NCBI GenBank assembly: GCA_021773835.1
Contig: JAJFJQ010000066.1
Location: 186,001 to 250,000 of the forward strand
Direction of reading: 5' to 3'
Length of the DNA stretch: 64,000 nucleotides
Origin: Gammaproteobacteria bacterium
GTDB taxonomy: Bacteria > Pseudomonadota > Gammaproteobacteria > Ga0077536
Part shown: positions 53,101-62,952 of the stretch, in pieces
How positions within the stretch are numbered: the stretch's first letter is position 1
Layout: each line of letters starts with the position of its first letter
Notes under the pieces: generated by a model
What the model was told of the DNA's origin: nothing
The model's database searches: none
The model's input: only the letters and a program-made list of their open reading frames with translations
Position numbers and translations under genes: made by a program

Positions 53101-53727
53101 ATGGCAACACTTCTGTACATTGAAGCATCACCGCGCAAACAACGTTCACATTCGATCAAGGTAGCCAACGCATTTTTGGATGCTTATCGGTCGGCAAACC
53201 CGGGTGACCAAATTGATTTACTGGATCTGTGGAGTGAATCCTTACCCGCATTCGACGGCGATATGATCAACGCCAAATACGCCGTCATGCATGGACAAGA
53301 TCCATCTTCACAGGAGCAAGCGGCGTGGGCCGAGATCGGAACGATATGCAAGCGCTTTACCGATGCCGATAAGTATCTGTTCAGCGTTCCGATGTGGAAC
53401 TTTGGCATTCCCTACATACTGAAACACTACATCGATATCATTACGCAACCCGGCTACTCGTGGAGTTTTGACCCCGACACCGGCTACAGCGGACTTGTGA
53501 GCGGCCCCGTCGCCGCAATCTATTCAAGCGGCGGTGCTTACCACGACGGTAGCGGGGCCGAAGCATTCGACCAGCAAAAGCCCTATTTCGAAGGCTGGCT
53601 TGGTTTTATCGGCCTCAGTGATGTGTCGCGCGTCACCGTTGCGCCAATGCTTAGTCCACCAGATGAAGTTAGCGCCGCGGTCGATAGTGCGATCGAAGAT
53701 GCAAAAAAGCTAGGCGCTTCTTTCTAA
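53101..53727 (+). CDS. azoR: FMN-dependent NADH:azo-/quinone reductase
   Basis: This 208-residue protein has the flavodoxin-like AzoR fold: EASPRKQRSHSIKVANAF for FMN phosphate, PMWNFGIPYILKHYID and SSGGAYHDG. It reduces quinones and azo compounds with NADH. GAGG upstream of the ATG. Stand-alone gene. Confidence 0.9.
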   Translation: MATLLYIEASPRKQRSHSIKVANAFLDAYRSANPGDQIDLLDLWSESLPAFDGDMINAKYAVMHGQDPSSQEQAAWAEIGTICKRFTDADKYLFSVPMWNFGIPYILKHYIDIITQPGYSWSFDPDTGYSGLVSGPVAAIYSSGGAYHDGSGAEAFDQQKPYFEGWLGFIGLSDVSRVTVAPMLSPPDEVSAAVDSAIEDAKKLGASF

Positions 53728-53758
53728 AAAAATCCGTAAGCTTTATGGCATGCGGCCA

Positions 53759-53781
53759 GGACCGGTATCAACTACCGGTCC
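53759..53781. terminator. Possible bidirectional terminator
   Basis: GGACCGGTA-TCAAC-TACCGGTCC forms a 9-bp stem between the convergent azoR and fusA genes. No strong T run on either side, so the ends may rely on Rho or on its bidirectional stem. Confidence 0.45.
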
Positions 53782-53842
53782 CTGTCGCTAGCCTAATGAC
53801 CCTAGCTAGACCCGCGATTGCGCGACAATATGGATTGCAGCG

Positions 53843-55921
<2,079 letters not shown>

Positions 55922-56242
55922 TTTTTCTCTCTGATTGATTTCAGCAGTCAACACCGCGCGACCTCCAAGTGGTCTCGGAGAGAAGCGTTAAGGCGATTGC
56001 CAGTGAGCGTGTGTTCACGGCCCAGTTTCGGGTTGCCGGTCAGGCAGTCGCGCATCTTAATCGCCTATGGTGCGAAGCGGAATAGTTTTTCGAAATAAAT
56101 TACGGAAATTTCGGCAGAAATGCCGATTTATACGAAGTTGCGCGCCTAAACCCACTTGATGCCAGCACGGCCGCGCCTATTAAATATGTGTCAAAATCGC
56201 CTAATCCGGCAGAATTGAGCGTAAAATTGACGCCTAGAATGG
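55922..56242. other. 321-bp intergenic region upstream of fusA
   Basis: Divergent region between fusA and the trypsin-like gene. It contains an A/T-rich stretch (AATAAATTACGGAAATTTCGGCAGAAATGCCG) that may hold promoters, and a possible small stem GGCAGAAATGCC. No ORF or known RNA is supported. Confidence 0.3.
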
Positions 56243-57145
56243 GTGATTCGATCCCCACGACCCATAAAATCAACGATTTTCGCCGAAATTAATGTGACTC
56301 ATGCCCACCACCACTCGTTCCGAGTGGCCAAATTGCAAATTCTCGCCCTCGACACTGCTGTGCCCCTCGGCGAGGCAACCGGATTTTTCTGTGAGTACGC
56401 AGGCCGAACATTCTTGGTGACCAACTGGCATGTGGTCGCGGGCCGACATTTTCAAACCAAGCTGCCACTTCATCGGTCACAAGCGCTACCAGGTTCTCTG
56501 AAAGTCCACACCCACATCGCGAATGCCAACTCTCCCGTCACAGCGCCTTGTTCATCAACAGCCTTCAATATCTCATTGCTCGATCAAACCGGCGCACCCA
56601 ACTGGCTCGAACACCCGTTATTTGGCAGTGCTGTAGACGTGATCGCGATCGCGGTCGATACCGTGCTCCCAGATTGTAATAAGATTTATCGCATCGATCT
56701 CGCATCAGAGTTGGCCCGTGACACCCAGTTGGCGGTGATGGATCAAGCCTTCGTGACAGGCTATCCGTTAAGCGCCACCACAACCCCGAACAGTCTTCCG
56801 ATATACAAGAGTGGGACTATCGCCTCCGAACCGCGCGTGTTCGACTCCGAACCGCGGATATACATCGATGGAAAAACTAAAACCGGTATGTCGGGCTCGC
56901 CGGTGATGGTCAAGCGCCGACAAACCTTGCCGCAACGCAATCAATCCGACGGCGCGGACGACGATACCTTGGATTTCGTCGGCATATATTCCGGCAGAGA
57001 TCGCCAGGAACGCAGTGAGTTTGAGGCCGAACTCGGCATAATGTGGCCGTACAAGGAGTGTTTGATCCCGATCATTGAGGCGTTTTTAAGTACTCAAGGT
57101 CGATCGCAAGACGACTATTTACCCGCCGTACGCTCGGCAGGTTAA
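56243..57145 (+). CDS. Trypsin-like peptidase-domain protein
   Basis: This 300-residue protein has a chymotrypsin-like fold by its triad context: VTNWHVVAG (His), SAVDVIAIAV (Asp) and GKTKTGMSGSPVM (Ser). No signal peptide is evident, so it may be cytoplasmic, unlike DegP. The GTG start at 56243 is tentative; an in-frame GTG at 56294 (V18) is possible. It is divergent from fusA. Confidence 0.75.
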   Translation: MIRSPRPIKSTIFAEINVTHAHHHSFRVAKLQILALDTAVPLGEATGFFCEYAGRTFLVTNWHVVAGRHFQTKLPLHRSQALPGSLKVHTHIANANSPVTAPCSSTAFNISLLDQTGAPNWLEHPLFGSAVDVIAIAVDTVLPDCNKIYRIDLASELARDTQLAVMDQAFVTGYPLSATTTPNSLPIYKSGTIASEPRVFDSEPRIYIDGKTKTGMSGSPVMVKRRQTLPQRNQSDGADDDTLDFVGIYSGRDRQERSEFEAELGIMWPYKECLIPIIEAFLSTQGRSQDDYLPAVRSAG

Positions 57146-57189
57146 TGCACGTCCGTAACAGAAACATTGACCACAGATACTGATGTGGC

Positions 57190-57969
57190 CTAGGCCAACC
57201 CCGAGAGAAACTTGCTGACGGCAGCATCAAACGCCTCGCGGTTCTCGACGAATGGCCAATGTCCGGCGTTTGCGATCGTCACCAACTCGCATCTTGGCAG
57301 GTTGTCGCGGAGGTACTCGTGGTATTTCAGCGGTGTTAGCGGATCTTGCTCGCCACAAATAGCCAGCGTTGGGACCGTTATCTGGCTTAGACGACTCATG
57401 CAATCGAAACTGTCATCCGCAATCCAGTCCTTGTACACCACCTGCGGATTGCAACCCGCAGTCACTGCACTAACGCTATCGACAACGTCTTGAGGCGTGC
57501 TGTCGGCGTACCCAAGGCGCGAGTCACCGCTGGTGACGCTACCTCGTTCGGCCGCTTTGCGTGCCAGCTCTAATACGGTCGGGCTGACTCGCAGTCGCGC
57601 GCCGGTATCGATTAGCATCAACGCTCCAACCAATTCCTCAAAGTAAAGTGCGACGGCGAGTGCTATTCCGCCACCAAGCGAATGACCCGCAACAACACAC
57701 GACTCCCAATTTAGGTGTTTGATCAAGGCGCCAACAAAAAACGCATGCTCAGTAGCGCTACGAAAACCGCTCCCGTCGGAGCCGCCATGACCAGGTAAAT
57801 CGATCGCCACTACCTCGTGCTGGTCCGACATTGATCGAAGATGGCTGGCAAATACTTTCGCATTGCAGCCCGTACCGTGGATGTACATGACTCGTTGAGC
57901 GTCCGAATCGGCGCTCGGCGGATAATGGTCGAAACTTACTTTAAGCCCTTCTATGTTTGTGGTCGGCAT
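57190..57969 (-). CDS. Alpha/beta hydrolase
   Basis: This 259-residue protein has the alpha/beta hydrolase nucleophile elbow AGHSLGGG, oxyanion HGTGCNAKVF and a late catalytic pair (ICGEQDPL and NAGHWPF). It resembles 3-oxoadipate enol-lactonase-like hydrolases but no specific substrate follows. It is downstream of the small-peptide gene and a terminator on the same strand. Confidence 0.88.
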   Translation of the reverse strand: MPTTNIEGLKVSFDHYPPSADSDAQRVMYIHGTGCNAKVFASHLRSMSDQHEVVAIDLPGHGGSDGSGFRSATEHAFFVGALIKHLNWESCVVAGHSLGGGIALAVALYFEELVGALMLIDTGARLRVSPTVLELARKAAERGSVTSGDSRLGYADSTPQDVVDSVSAVTAGCNPQVVYKDWIADDSFDCMSRLSQITVPTLAICGEQDPLTPLKYHEYLRDNLPRCELVTIANAGHWPFVENREAFDAAVSKFLSGLA

Positions 57970-58020
57970 GTTGAAACGTTCTCATCGGCTACTAGTTGGG
58001 ACATCGGTAGCTTTCTAAAA

Positions 58021-58047
58021 CAAGAAAGGCCGCAATTAAGCGGCCCT
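58021..58047 (-). terminator. Rho-independent terminator after the 23-codon peptide gene
   Basis: On the minus strand GGCCGC-TTAATT-GCGGCC is a 6-bp perfect stem with 6-nt loop followed by TTTCTTGTTTT. It separates the small peptide gene (stop at 58109) from the hydrolase start at 57969, so the peptide transcript is likely to end here. Confidence 0.75.
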
Positions 58048-58108
58048 CCGTGAGACTGAATCTCTTCAACCTCTGGACCGGTTGCCCGATCCGTGCATCT
58101 CATGCAGG

Positions 58109-58180
58109 TTACAGGATTTCTTCCATAATCTGATTAAGATCCAAAGGCTGATTAGATATCGATAGAATCTCACTAGACAT
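58109..58180 (-). CDS. 23-residue peptide with near-perfect Shine-Dalgarno
   Basis: The peptide MSSEILSISNQPLDLNQIMEEIL is preceded by AAAGGAGGTGATCC, the full complement of the 16S rRNA 3' end, with a 4-nt gap (AA included) to the ATG. A terminator follows 62 bp later. It is unlike any peptide family that I recognise. An upstream in-frame GTG at 58294 would give 61 residues but has no comparable ribosome site. Acidic and without Cys, Ser and Leu rich, with an amphipathic tail; a signalling, leader or toxin role cannot be told apart. Confidence 0.5.
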   Translation of the reverse strand: MSSEILSISNQPLDLNQIMEEIL

Positions 58181-58312
58181 TTGGATCACCTCCTTTGAAA
58201 ATATGGTTACGGGTAGGAGTATCGCCCCATCATCAGCGCAAGTCCATGCCAATCCTAAAATTTCTCCTGCTCCTAACGATCCTAATAGCGTCACCTAACA
58301 GCGCATCTCACG

Positions 58313-58690
58313 CTATGCGAGCACACCTTCGGGCAGCGGGATAAAGATAACAATTGCCGGACCATCGATGACGCGCGTTTTGTGCCCACGTCCGCTCACG
58401 TCGGCGGCAACGAAGAAATCGCCTGAGCTCCAACGCCGGCAATCATTGTCAGTCGTCGTCACCTCAACCGTTCCCGAGATGAGCTGCACGAGCTGTCGGG
58501 TCGGCGCTTGGTGCCAATCTTGATCCAAATCGGCTGGTAGCGAAACGAAGCATACGCAATCTGAGCTAAATCCTTCAGACGACCACAAGGTATAACCGCC
58601 GGCGCCTTCTCGCTCTATATTGAGCGGGATCTCGATCTCCTCAAAGCGCGAGCCGCCGTCAACAGTGGCAACAAATCGTGTCAATTTCAT
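58313..58690 (-). CDS. Cupin-like protein
   Basis: The 125-residue protein has a beta-rich sequence with DWHQAPTRQLVQLISGTVEVTT and GDFFVAADVSGRGHKTRV, the metal-His motifs expected in one-domain cupins. A strong AGGAGGTGG sits 6 nt before the ATG at 58690. It lies between tartrate/malate dehydrogenase and the tiny peptide gene. Likely a sugar or small-ligand binding or isomerase protein; not specific. Confidence 0.75.
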   Translation of the reverse strand: MKLTRFVATVDGGSRFEEIEIPLNIEREGAGGYTLWSSEGFSSDCVCFVSLPADLDQDWHQAPTRQLVQLISGTVEVTTTDNDCRRWSSGDFFVAADVSGRGHKTRVIDGPAIVIFIPLPEGVLA

Positions 58691-58762
58691 AGTGGCCACC
58701 TCCTAATCAAAATCGTTATCACAACCTGTGCATTCCCGCTGCACTGAACGCATAAACCGGAT

Positions 58763-59839
58763 TTATAAGACAGCATCAGCAATTGCCGTGCCGAGCTCAA
58801 TGGTATTTGCGGTCCCACCAATATCGGGCGTTAACGGCGCGTGCGCGGGCCCGGCGCTGAGAACTTGCTCAATCGCGGCCAAAATCGCTCCTGCAGCACG
58901 CGGATGCCCTAAATGTTCGAGCATCATCCCACCGCACCATATTTGACCAATTGGGTTGGCTACGCCCCTCCCTGCAATGTCCGGAGCTGAGCCATGGACC
59001 GGTTCAAATAGACTTGGAAAGTCGCGCTCCGGATTGATATTGGCCGATGGAGCGACCCCAATGGTACCGGTACAGGCCGGGCCTAAATCGGACAAAATAT
59101 CGCCAAATAGATTGCTTGCGACCACGACGTCAAACCAATCGGGGTGCAGGACAAAATTCGCACTCAGGATATCGATGTGGAACTTATCGACATTCACCGC
59201 GGGGTAGTGCTGCGACATCTCTGCAACACGCTCGTCCCAATACGGCATGCTGATGAACAGGCCATTCGATTTAGTCGCAGAGGTTAGGTGACGCGCAGGA
59301 CGCGCGGACGCGATTTCGAATGCGTATTTCAATATGCGATCGACGCCGGTTCGCGACATTACGGTCTCTTGGATCACGACTTCCCGCTCAGTCCCCTCGA
59401 ACAGGCGTCCCCCAACATTCGTGTATTCGCCTTCCGTATTTTCGCGCACAACTAGGAAATCGATATCTCCCGGTCGGCGGTCCGCCAACGGACTCTTTAT
59501 CCCCGGCAGTAGGCGCACCGGTCGCAGGTTGACATATTGGTCAAACGCCCGTCGAAATAGCAACAGCGAACCCCATAACGAGACATGGTCTGGCACCGTC
59601 TCCGGCCAACCAACCGCTCCGAAATAAATGGCGTCGTAGGTGCTTAGGATCTCGAACCAGTCATCCGGTAGCATCTGGCCGTGGGTTGCGTAGTAGTCGC
59701 AACTTGAGAACTCAAACCAATCCCATTCGAGCGCAATGTCGAAGCGCTGTGCCGCGCGTTCTAGCACCCGGATCCCCTCCGGTATCACCTCCTTGCCAAT
59801 ACCATCACCTGGGATAACTGCAATACGATGTCGACTCAC
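58763..59839 (-). CDS. Tartrate/D-malate dehydrogenase (isocitrate dehydrogenase superfamily)
   Basis: The 358-residue protein has the beta-decarboxylating dehydrogenase features: AVIPGDGIGKEVIPEG, FLVVRENTEGEYTNVGG, NVDKFHIDILSANFVLHPDW, ASNLFGDILSDLGP and FEPVHGSAPDIAGRGVANP. The early PETVPDHVSLWGSLLLFRR block is typical of TtuC-like enzymes. It is the first gene of the group with the cupin. Substrate not certain between tartrate and D-malate. Confidence 0.9.
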   Translation of the reverse strand: MSRHRIAVIPGDGIGKEVIPEGIRVLERAAQRFDIALEWDWFEFSSCDYYATHGQMLPDDWFEILSTYDAIYFGAVGWPETVPDHVSLWGSLLLFRRAFDQYVNLRPVRLLPGIKSPLADRRPGDIDFLVVRENTEGEYTNVGGRLFEGTEREVVIQETVMSRTGVDRILKYAFEIASARPARHLTSATKSNGLFISMPYWDERVAEMSQHYPAVNVDKFHIDILSANFVLHPDWFDVVVASNLFGDILSDLGPACTGTIGVAPSANINPERDFPSLFEPVHGSAPDIAGRGVANPIGQIWCGGMMLEHLGHPRAAGAILAAIEQVLSAGPAHAPLTPDIGGTANTIELGTAIADAVL

Positions 59840-60388
59840 TAGCTAGGTCTCCCGCTGACGAAATTGGAATCGGGTTTCAAGGTCTACGCAGCACCGCACC
59901 CGAGCCTGGACATAGCTAGCGAGCCGTACGGCGTTGGCGTGTTGATACGCGAATTCTCCCGATCACACAAGTTGTGGCCATATTATTTTCGAACATCGCG
60001 ACGGTACCGTGCCGCCTTCGAGAAACGCCGTTTTGCGGCATGGCCAATCGACGGCGCAGGGATGTTCGCGCCAATGGAGGACACGTATCGCTCACCGCTT
60101 GAGTCGATTACACATTCGTTTGCAATCTCAATCTTCGGCCTTTGCCGTCAACGATGGTCGTATTTTGCCAAAAAACCGCATTAACGACGGATGAAGCGCA
60201 CGCTAGTCTCGTTGAACTGGCGTCTCCATCTGTATGATTTTCGCGAACTTCATCACAACGATATATGCGGAGGTCTACTATATTTTTTCTTGCCAAGGCC
60301 GATACCTACAGAAGTATCGCATTGGGTTTGCCGCTCTTATGGATTGAGTGGTTCGATTCCTGACAACAAACTAGAAGATAACGCAGCG
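59840..60388. other. 549-bp region without a convincing gene
   Basis: Between the dehydrogenase and the HD-GYP gene there are short frames on the plus strand (59864-60184 and 60191 on) but their residues show no domain and lack ribosome sites. The region is divergent, so it should hold promoters for both genes. Nothing else is supported. Confidence 0.3.
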
Positions 60389-61612
60389 ATGTTGCAAATG
60401 AAAATTGCCGCCCACCAGGTGGCCAAAGGAATGTACGTTTCCAACCTTGATCGGCCGTGGACGGAGACCCCGTTTCCGTTTCAAGGCTTCCTAGTCGCCA
60501 AAGAAAGCGAACTACGCGGATTGCAGAAACACTGTGTACACGTTTTCATTGACGTCGAAAAAGGCATAGCACCGCCGACCTCCGATCTCGGTAAAGCCGC
60601 CCCGCTCGCCGCCGACATACCTCCGGCCCCCCTACCCAATCCGGCCGTAAAGTACGACAACGAGACGTCGGTCGAAGACGAAATGCAGATCGCAACCGAG
60701 GTCCGCGACGCCGTCAGTGAGAAAGTGGTCGAATTCATGGAGGACCTGCGATCTGGCAAGGCGCCGAATTTAGCTAGTGTTAAGCAAGCTATTGGCCGCA
60801 TGGAACAAAGTATTCTGCGCAACCCAGACGCGTTTATGTGGCTGCGACAGCTGCGCAAGAAAGATTCCTATTCGTATACACACTGTATCGACTGTAGTGC
60901 CCTGGCGGTTGCATTTGGGCGCCAATTAGGGCTTCCGGCCGAACAGATCCACGAACTCGCGATTGGTGCTTTGCTATTCGATATTGGCAAAACCAAGGTG
61001 CCGCAAAAATTACTGGAAAAGGCCGGGAAACTCTCCGAAGAGGAGTTCTCGACGATCAAAATGCACGTGGAATTCGGTCTCGGCATCGTCGATGCGGATA
61101 ACGGCATCACGCCAAATACGAGGGCAATGATAGCCACCCATCATGAGCGATTCGATGGCACTGGCTACCCCAAAAAACTCAAAGGAGGAGACATCCCACT
61201 GCTTGGCCGCATCGCCGCGATTGTCGATTTTTACGACGCGGTAACGAGCGACCGCCCCTACTCTCCTGCAATGTCGCCGCACGATGCGATCAAATTGCTC
61301 TACACCTACCGTAATACCCACTACCAAGATGAATTGATTGAGCAATTTATCCAAACGATTGGTGCTTATCCCGTTGGAACGCTAGTCGAATTGAGCACTG
61401 GTGAAGTTGCGATGGTGATTGAACAAAATCAGGTGCGCCGATTGCTGCCGAAAGTGATCGTGTTGCTGGATGCAAACAAGATCCCGATAGGCAATCCGCC
61501 AACGCAGGATCTCATGCTGGCGGCAAATGAAAACCCTGACAACGTCGTCACAATCGCAAAATCGTTGGAGCCGGGCAGCCACGGGATAGAACCCGAGGAT
61601 TTCTACCTGTAA
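60389..61612 (+). CDS. HD-GYP-domain protein with DUF3391-like N-terminus
   Basis: The 407-residue protein begins KIAAHQVAKGMYVSNLDRPW, the DUF3391-like start, and carries an HD-GYP domain with HHERFDGTGYPKKLKGGDIPL and RIAAIVDFYDAVTSDRPY intact. However, the usual HDIGK motif reads FDIGK (Phe-197, Asp-198), so the metal-binding His of the HD dyad is lost. It is probably a degenerate or altered c-di-GMP phosphodiesterase. The 5' end to 60191 is non-family-like. It is followed 24 bp later by the GGDEF-EAL gene. Confidence 0.85.
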   Translation: MLQMKIAAHQVAKGMYVSNLDRPWTETPFPFQGFLVAKESELRGLQKHCVHVFIDVEKGIAPPTSDLGKAAPLAADIPPAPLPNPAVKYDNETSVEDEMQIATEVRDAVSEKVVEFMEDLRSGKAPNLASVKQAIGRMEQSILRNPDAFMWLRQLRKKDSYSYTHCIDCSALAVAFGRQLGLPAEQIHELAIGALLFDIGKTKVPQKLLEKAGKLSEEEFSTIKMHVEFGLGIVDADNGITPNTRAMIATHHERFDGTGYPKKLKGGDIPLLGRIAAIVDFYDAVTSDRPYSPAMSPHDAIKLLYTYRNTHYQDELIEQFIQTIGAYPVGTLVELSTGEVAMVIEQNQVRRLLPKVIVLLDANKIPIGNPPTQDLMLAANENPDNVVTIAKSLEPGSHGIEPEDFYL

Positions 61613-61636
61613 GTCGACAACCCGGCGATATTATTC

Positions 61637-62938
61637 GTGTACAACGCTATCACTACGCTTCCAAACCGCGGAGATCTTCTCGGCACACTAGAGAAGTCGC
61701 TCAACCCGACGTGCGATGCCGGCGAGCTTGTCGCTGTCATTGTGTTAAGAGTCCAGCGCCTAAAAGACGTCTGTATCGAATATGGCTACACGGAAAGCGA
61801 CACAATCATAGAAGAGTTCATCGAACGCTTACACAGTTGCCTGCGCGACAAGGACTACCTCGCCAGAATAAACACCGATGAGTTCGCACTGGTACTGCCA
61901 GGTCTAAAAAATCAGGCGCAACCAATCATGGCGATCAACAAGATTCAGCGCACTTGCTGCGCACCGATCGAACTTGATGGGCGCGAGATCAAAATGAAAC
62001 TTGCGTTCGGCTCTAGCGTCAGCCCCGATGATGCAGACTGTGCAGACGCGCTGCTACGCTGTGCAGACTTAGCGCTGCGCGACGCTGAAGTAGGCGACCT
62101 TGAGTCGGTTCGTTACTGCGAGCGCGAGGCGTCTGAACCGGTCCAGGCACTCCAGCTTGAGACCCAGCTCGAAGCGGCAATCAACGCCGGCGGGTTACAG
62201 GCATGTTATCAACCAATTGTCGATGTCGAGACCGGTGAGTTTGCCGGGGTGGAAATGCTGTCGCGCTGGCCGAACGGCCCCTTTGGGCCCGTTAACCCGT
62301 CGACGTTCGTCAACACGGCCGAAAAGTCCGGCCTAATAATGCCGCTGACCCTATGGTGTCTAAATAATGGTCTGCGCGAGTGCGGTGACTGGCAGGCGAT
62401 ATTGCCGAACGTACCGGTCTCGATAAATTTCTCTACCCTAGTATTGACCGATCCACATTTACCCGAGGTCGTGCTGCGTGCCCTAAACCTGTGGAATAGA
62501 GACAGCGACACGTTAACGGTTGAAGTTACAGAAAGCGCCATCATGGCGAATCCAGAGACGTGTTTACAGATCCTTAATCAATTGCATGAGCATGGACTTA
62601 AGATCGCAATCGATGACTTTGGAACGGGTCATTCATCACTCGCCTACTTGAAACAACTTCCAGTTGATATCCTGAAAATTGATCAATCGTTTGTGACAAA
62701 TATGGTGGACAGTCTTGCCGATCGCCGCATCGTGCAGTCAGTCATTGACCTTGCGCACAATTTCGATCTAACGGTGGTCGCCGAGGGCGTCGAGGATGAA
62801 GAGACGCTCGACACCTTAACTTTGATGGGTTGCCAGCGTGCCCAAGGGTATCACGTCGGTATGCCGATGCCGGCGAGCGAACTCAACGCATGGTTCAAGG
62901 GGTCACCCTGGGAACTCTTTAACGCACCCGCGGCCTGA
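61637..62938 (+). CDS. GGDEF (degenerate)-EAL protein
   Basis: This 433-residue cytoplasmic protein has an N-terminal GGDEF-like domain whose signature reads NTDEF in INTDEFALVL, so cyclase activity is unlikely, and an EAL domain with Glu in EMLSRW, SINFS, EVTES, DDFGTGHSSL, KIDQSF and AEGVEDEET, so phosphodiesterase residues are complete. It should hydrolyse c-di-GMP. GTG start, 24 bp after the HD-GYP stop. Confidence 0.92.
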   Translation: MYNAITTLPNRGDLLGTLEKSLNPTCDAGELVAVIVLRVQRLKDVCIEYGYTESDTIIEEFIERLHSCLRDKDYLARINTDEFALVLPGLKNQAQPIMAINKIQRTCCAPIELDGREIKMKLAFGSSVSPDDADCADALLRCADLALRDAEVGDLESVRYCEREASEPVQALQLETQLEAAINAGGLQACYQPIVDVETGEFAGVEMLSRWPNGPFGPVNPSTFVNTAEKSGLIMPLTLWCLNNGLRECGDWQAILPNVPVSINFSTLVLTDPHLPEVVLRALNLWNRDSDTLTVEVTESAIMANPETCLQILNQLHEHGLKIAIDDFGTGHSSLAYLKQLPVDILKIDQSFVTNMVDSLADRRIVQSVIDLAHNFDLTVVAEGVEDEETLDTLTLMGCQRAQGYHVGMPMPASELNAWFKGSPWELFNAPAA

Positions 62939-62952
62939 AGGTAACAAAAGTA

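Noticed and set aside
58166-58200. Fragment of a 16S rRNA 3' end
   Set aside because: Only about 15 nt match; the same match is explained by an ideal Shine-Dalgarno for the peptide.
58181-58294. Longer 61-residue reading of the tiny-peptide gene
   Set aside because: No ribosome site at its GTG; the internal ATG has a near-perfect one.
59864-60184. 106-residue ORF before the HD-GYP gene
   Set aside because: No ribosome site, no domain, low-complexity basic residues, and it lies in a divergent regulatory region.
60191-60388. N-terminal extension of the HD-GYP gene
   Set aside because: Its 66 residues match nothing in the family; the DUF3391 start at 60389 fits better.
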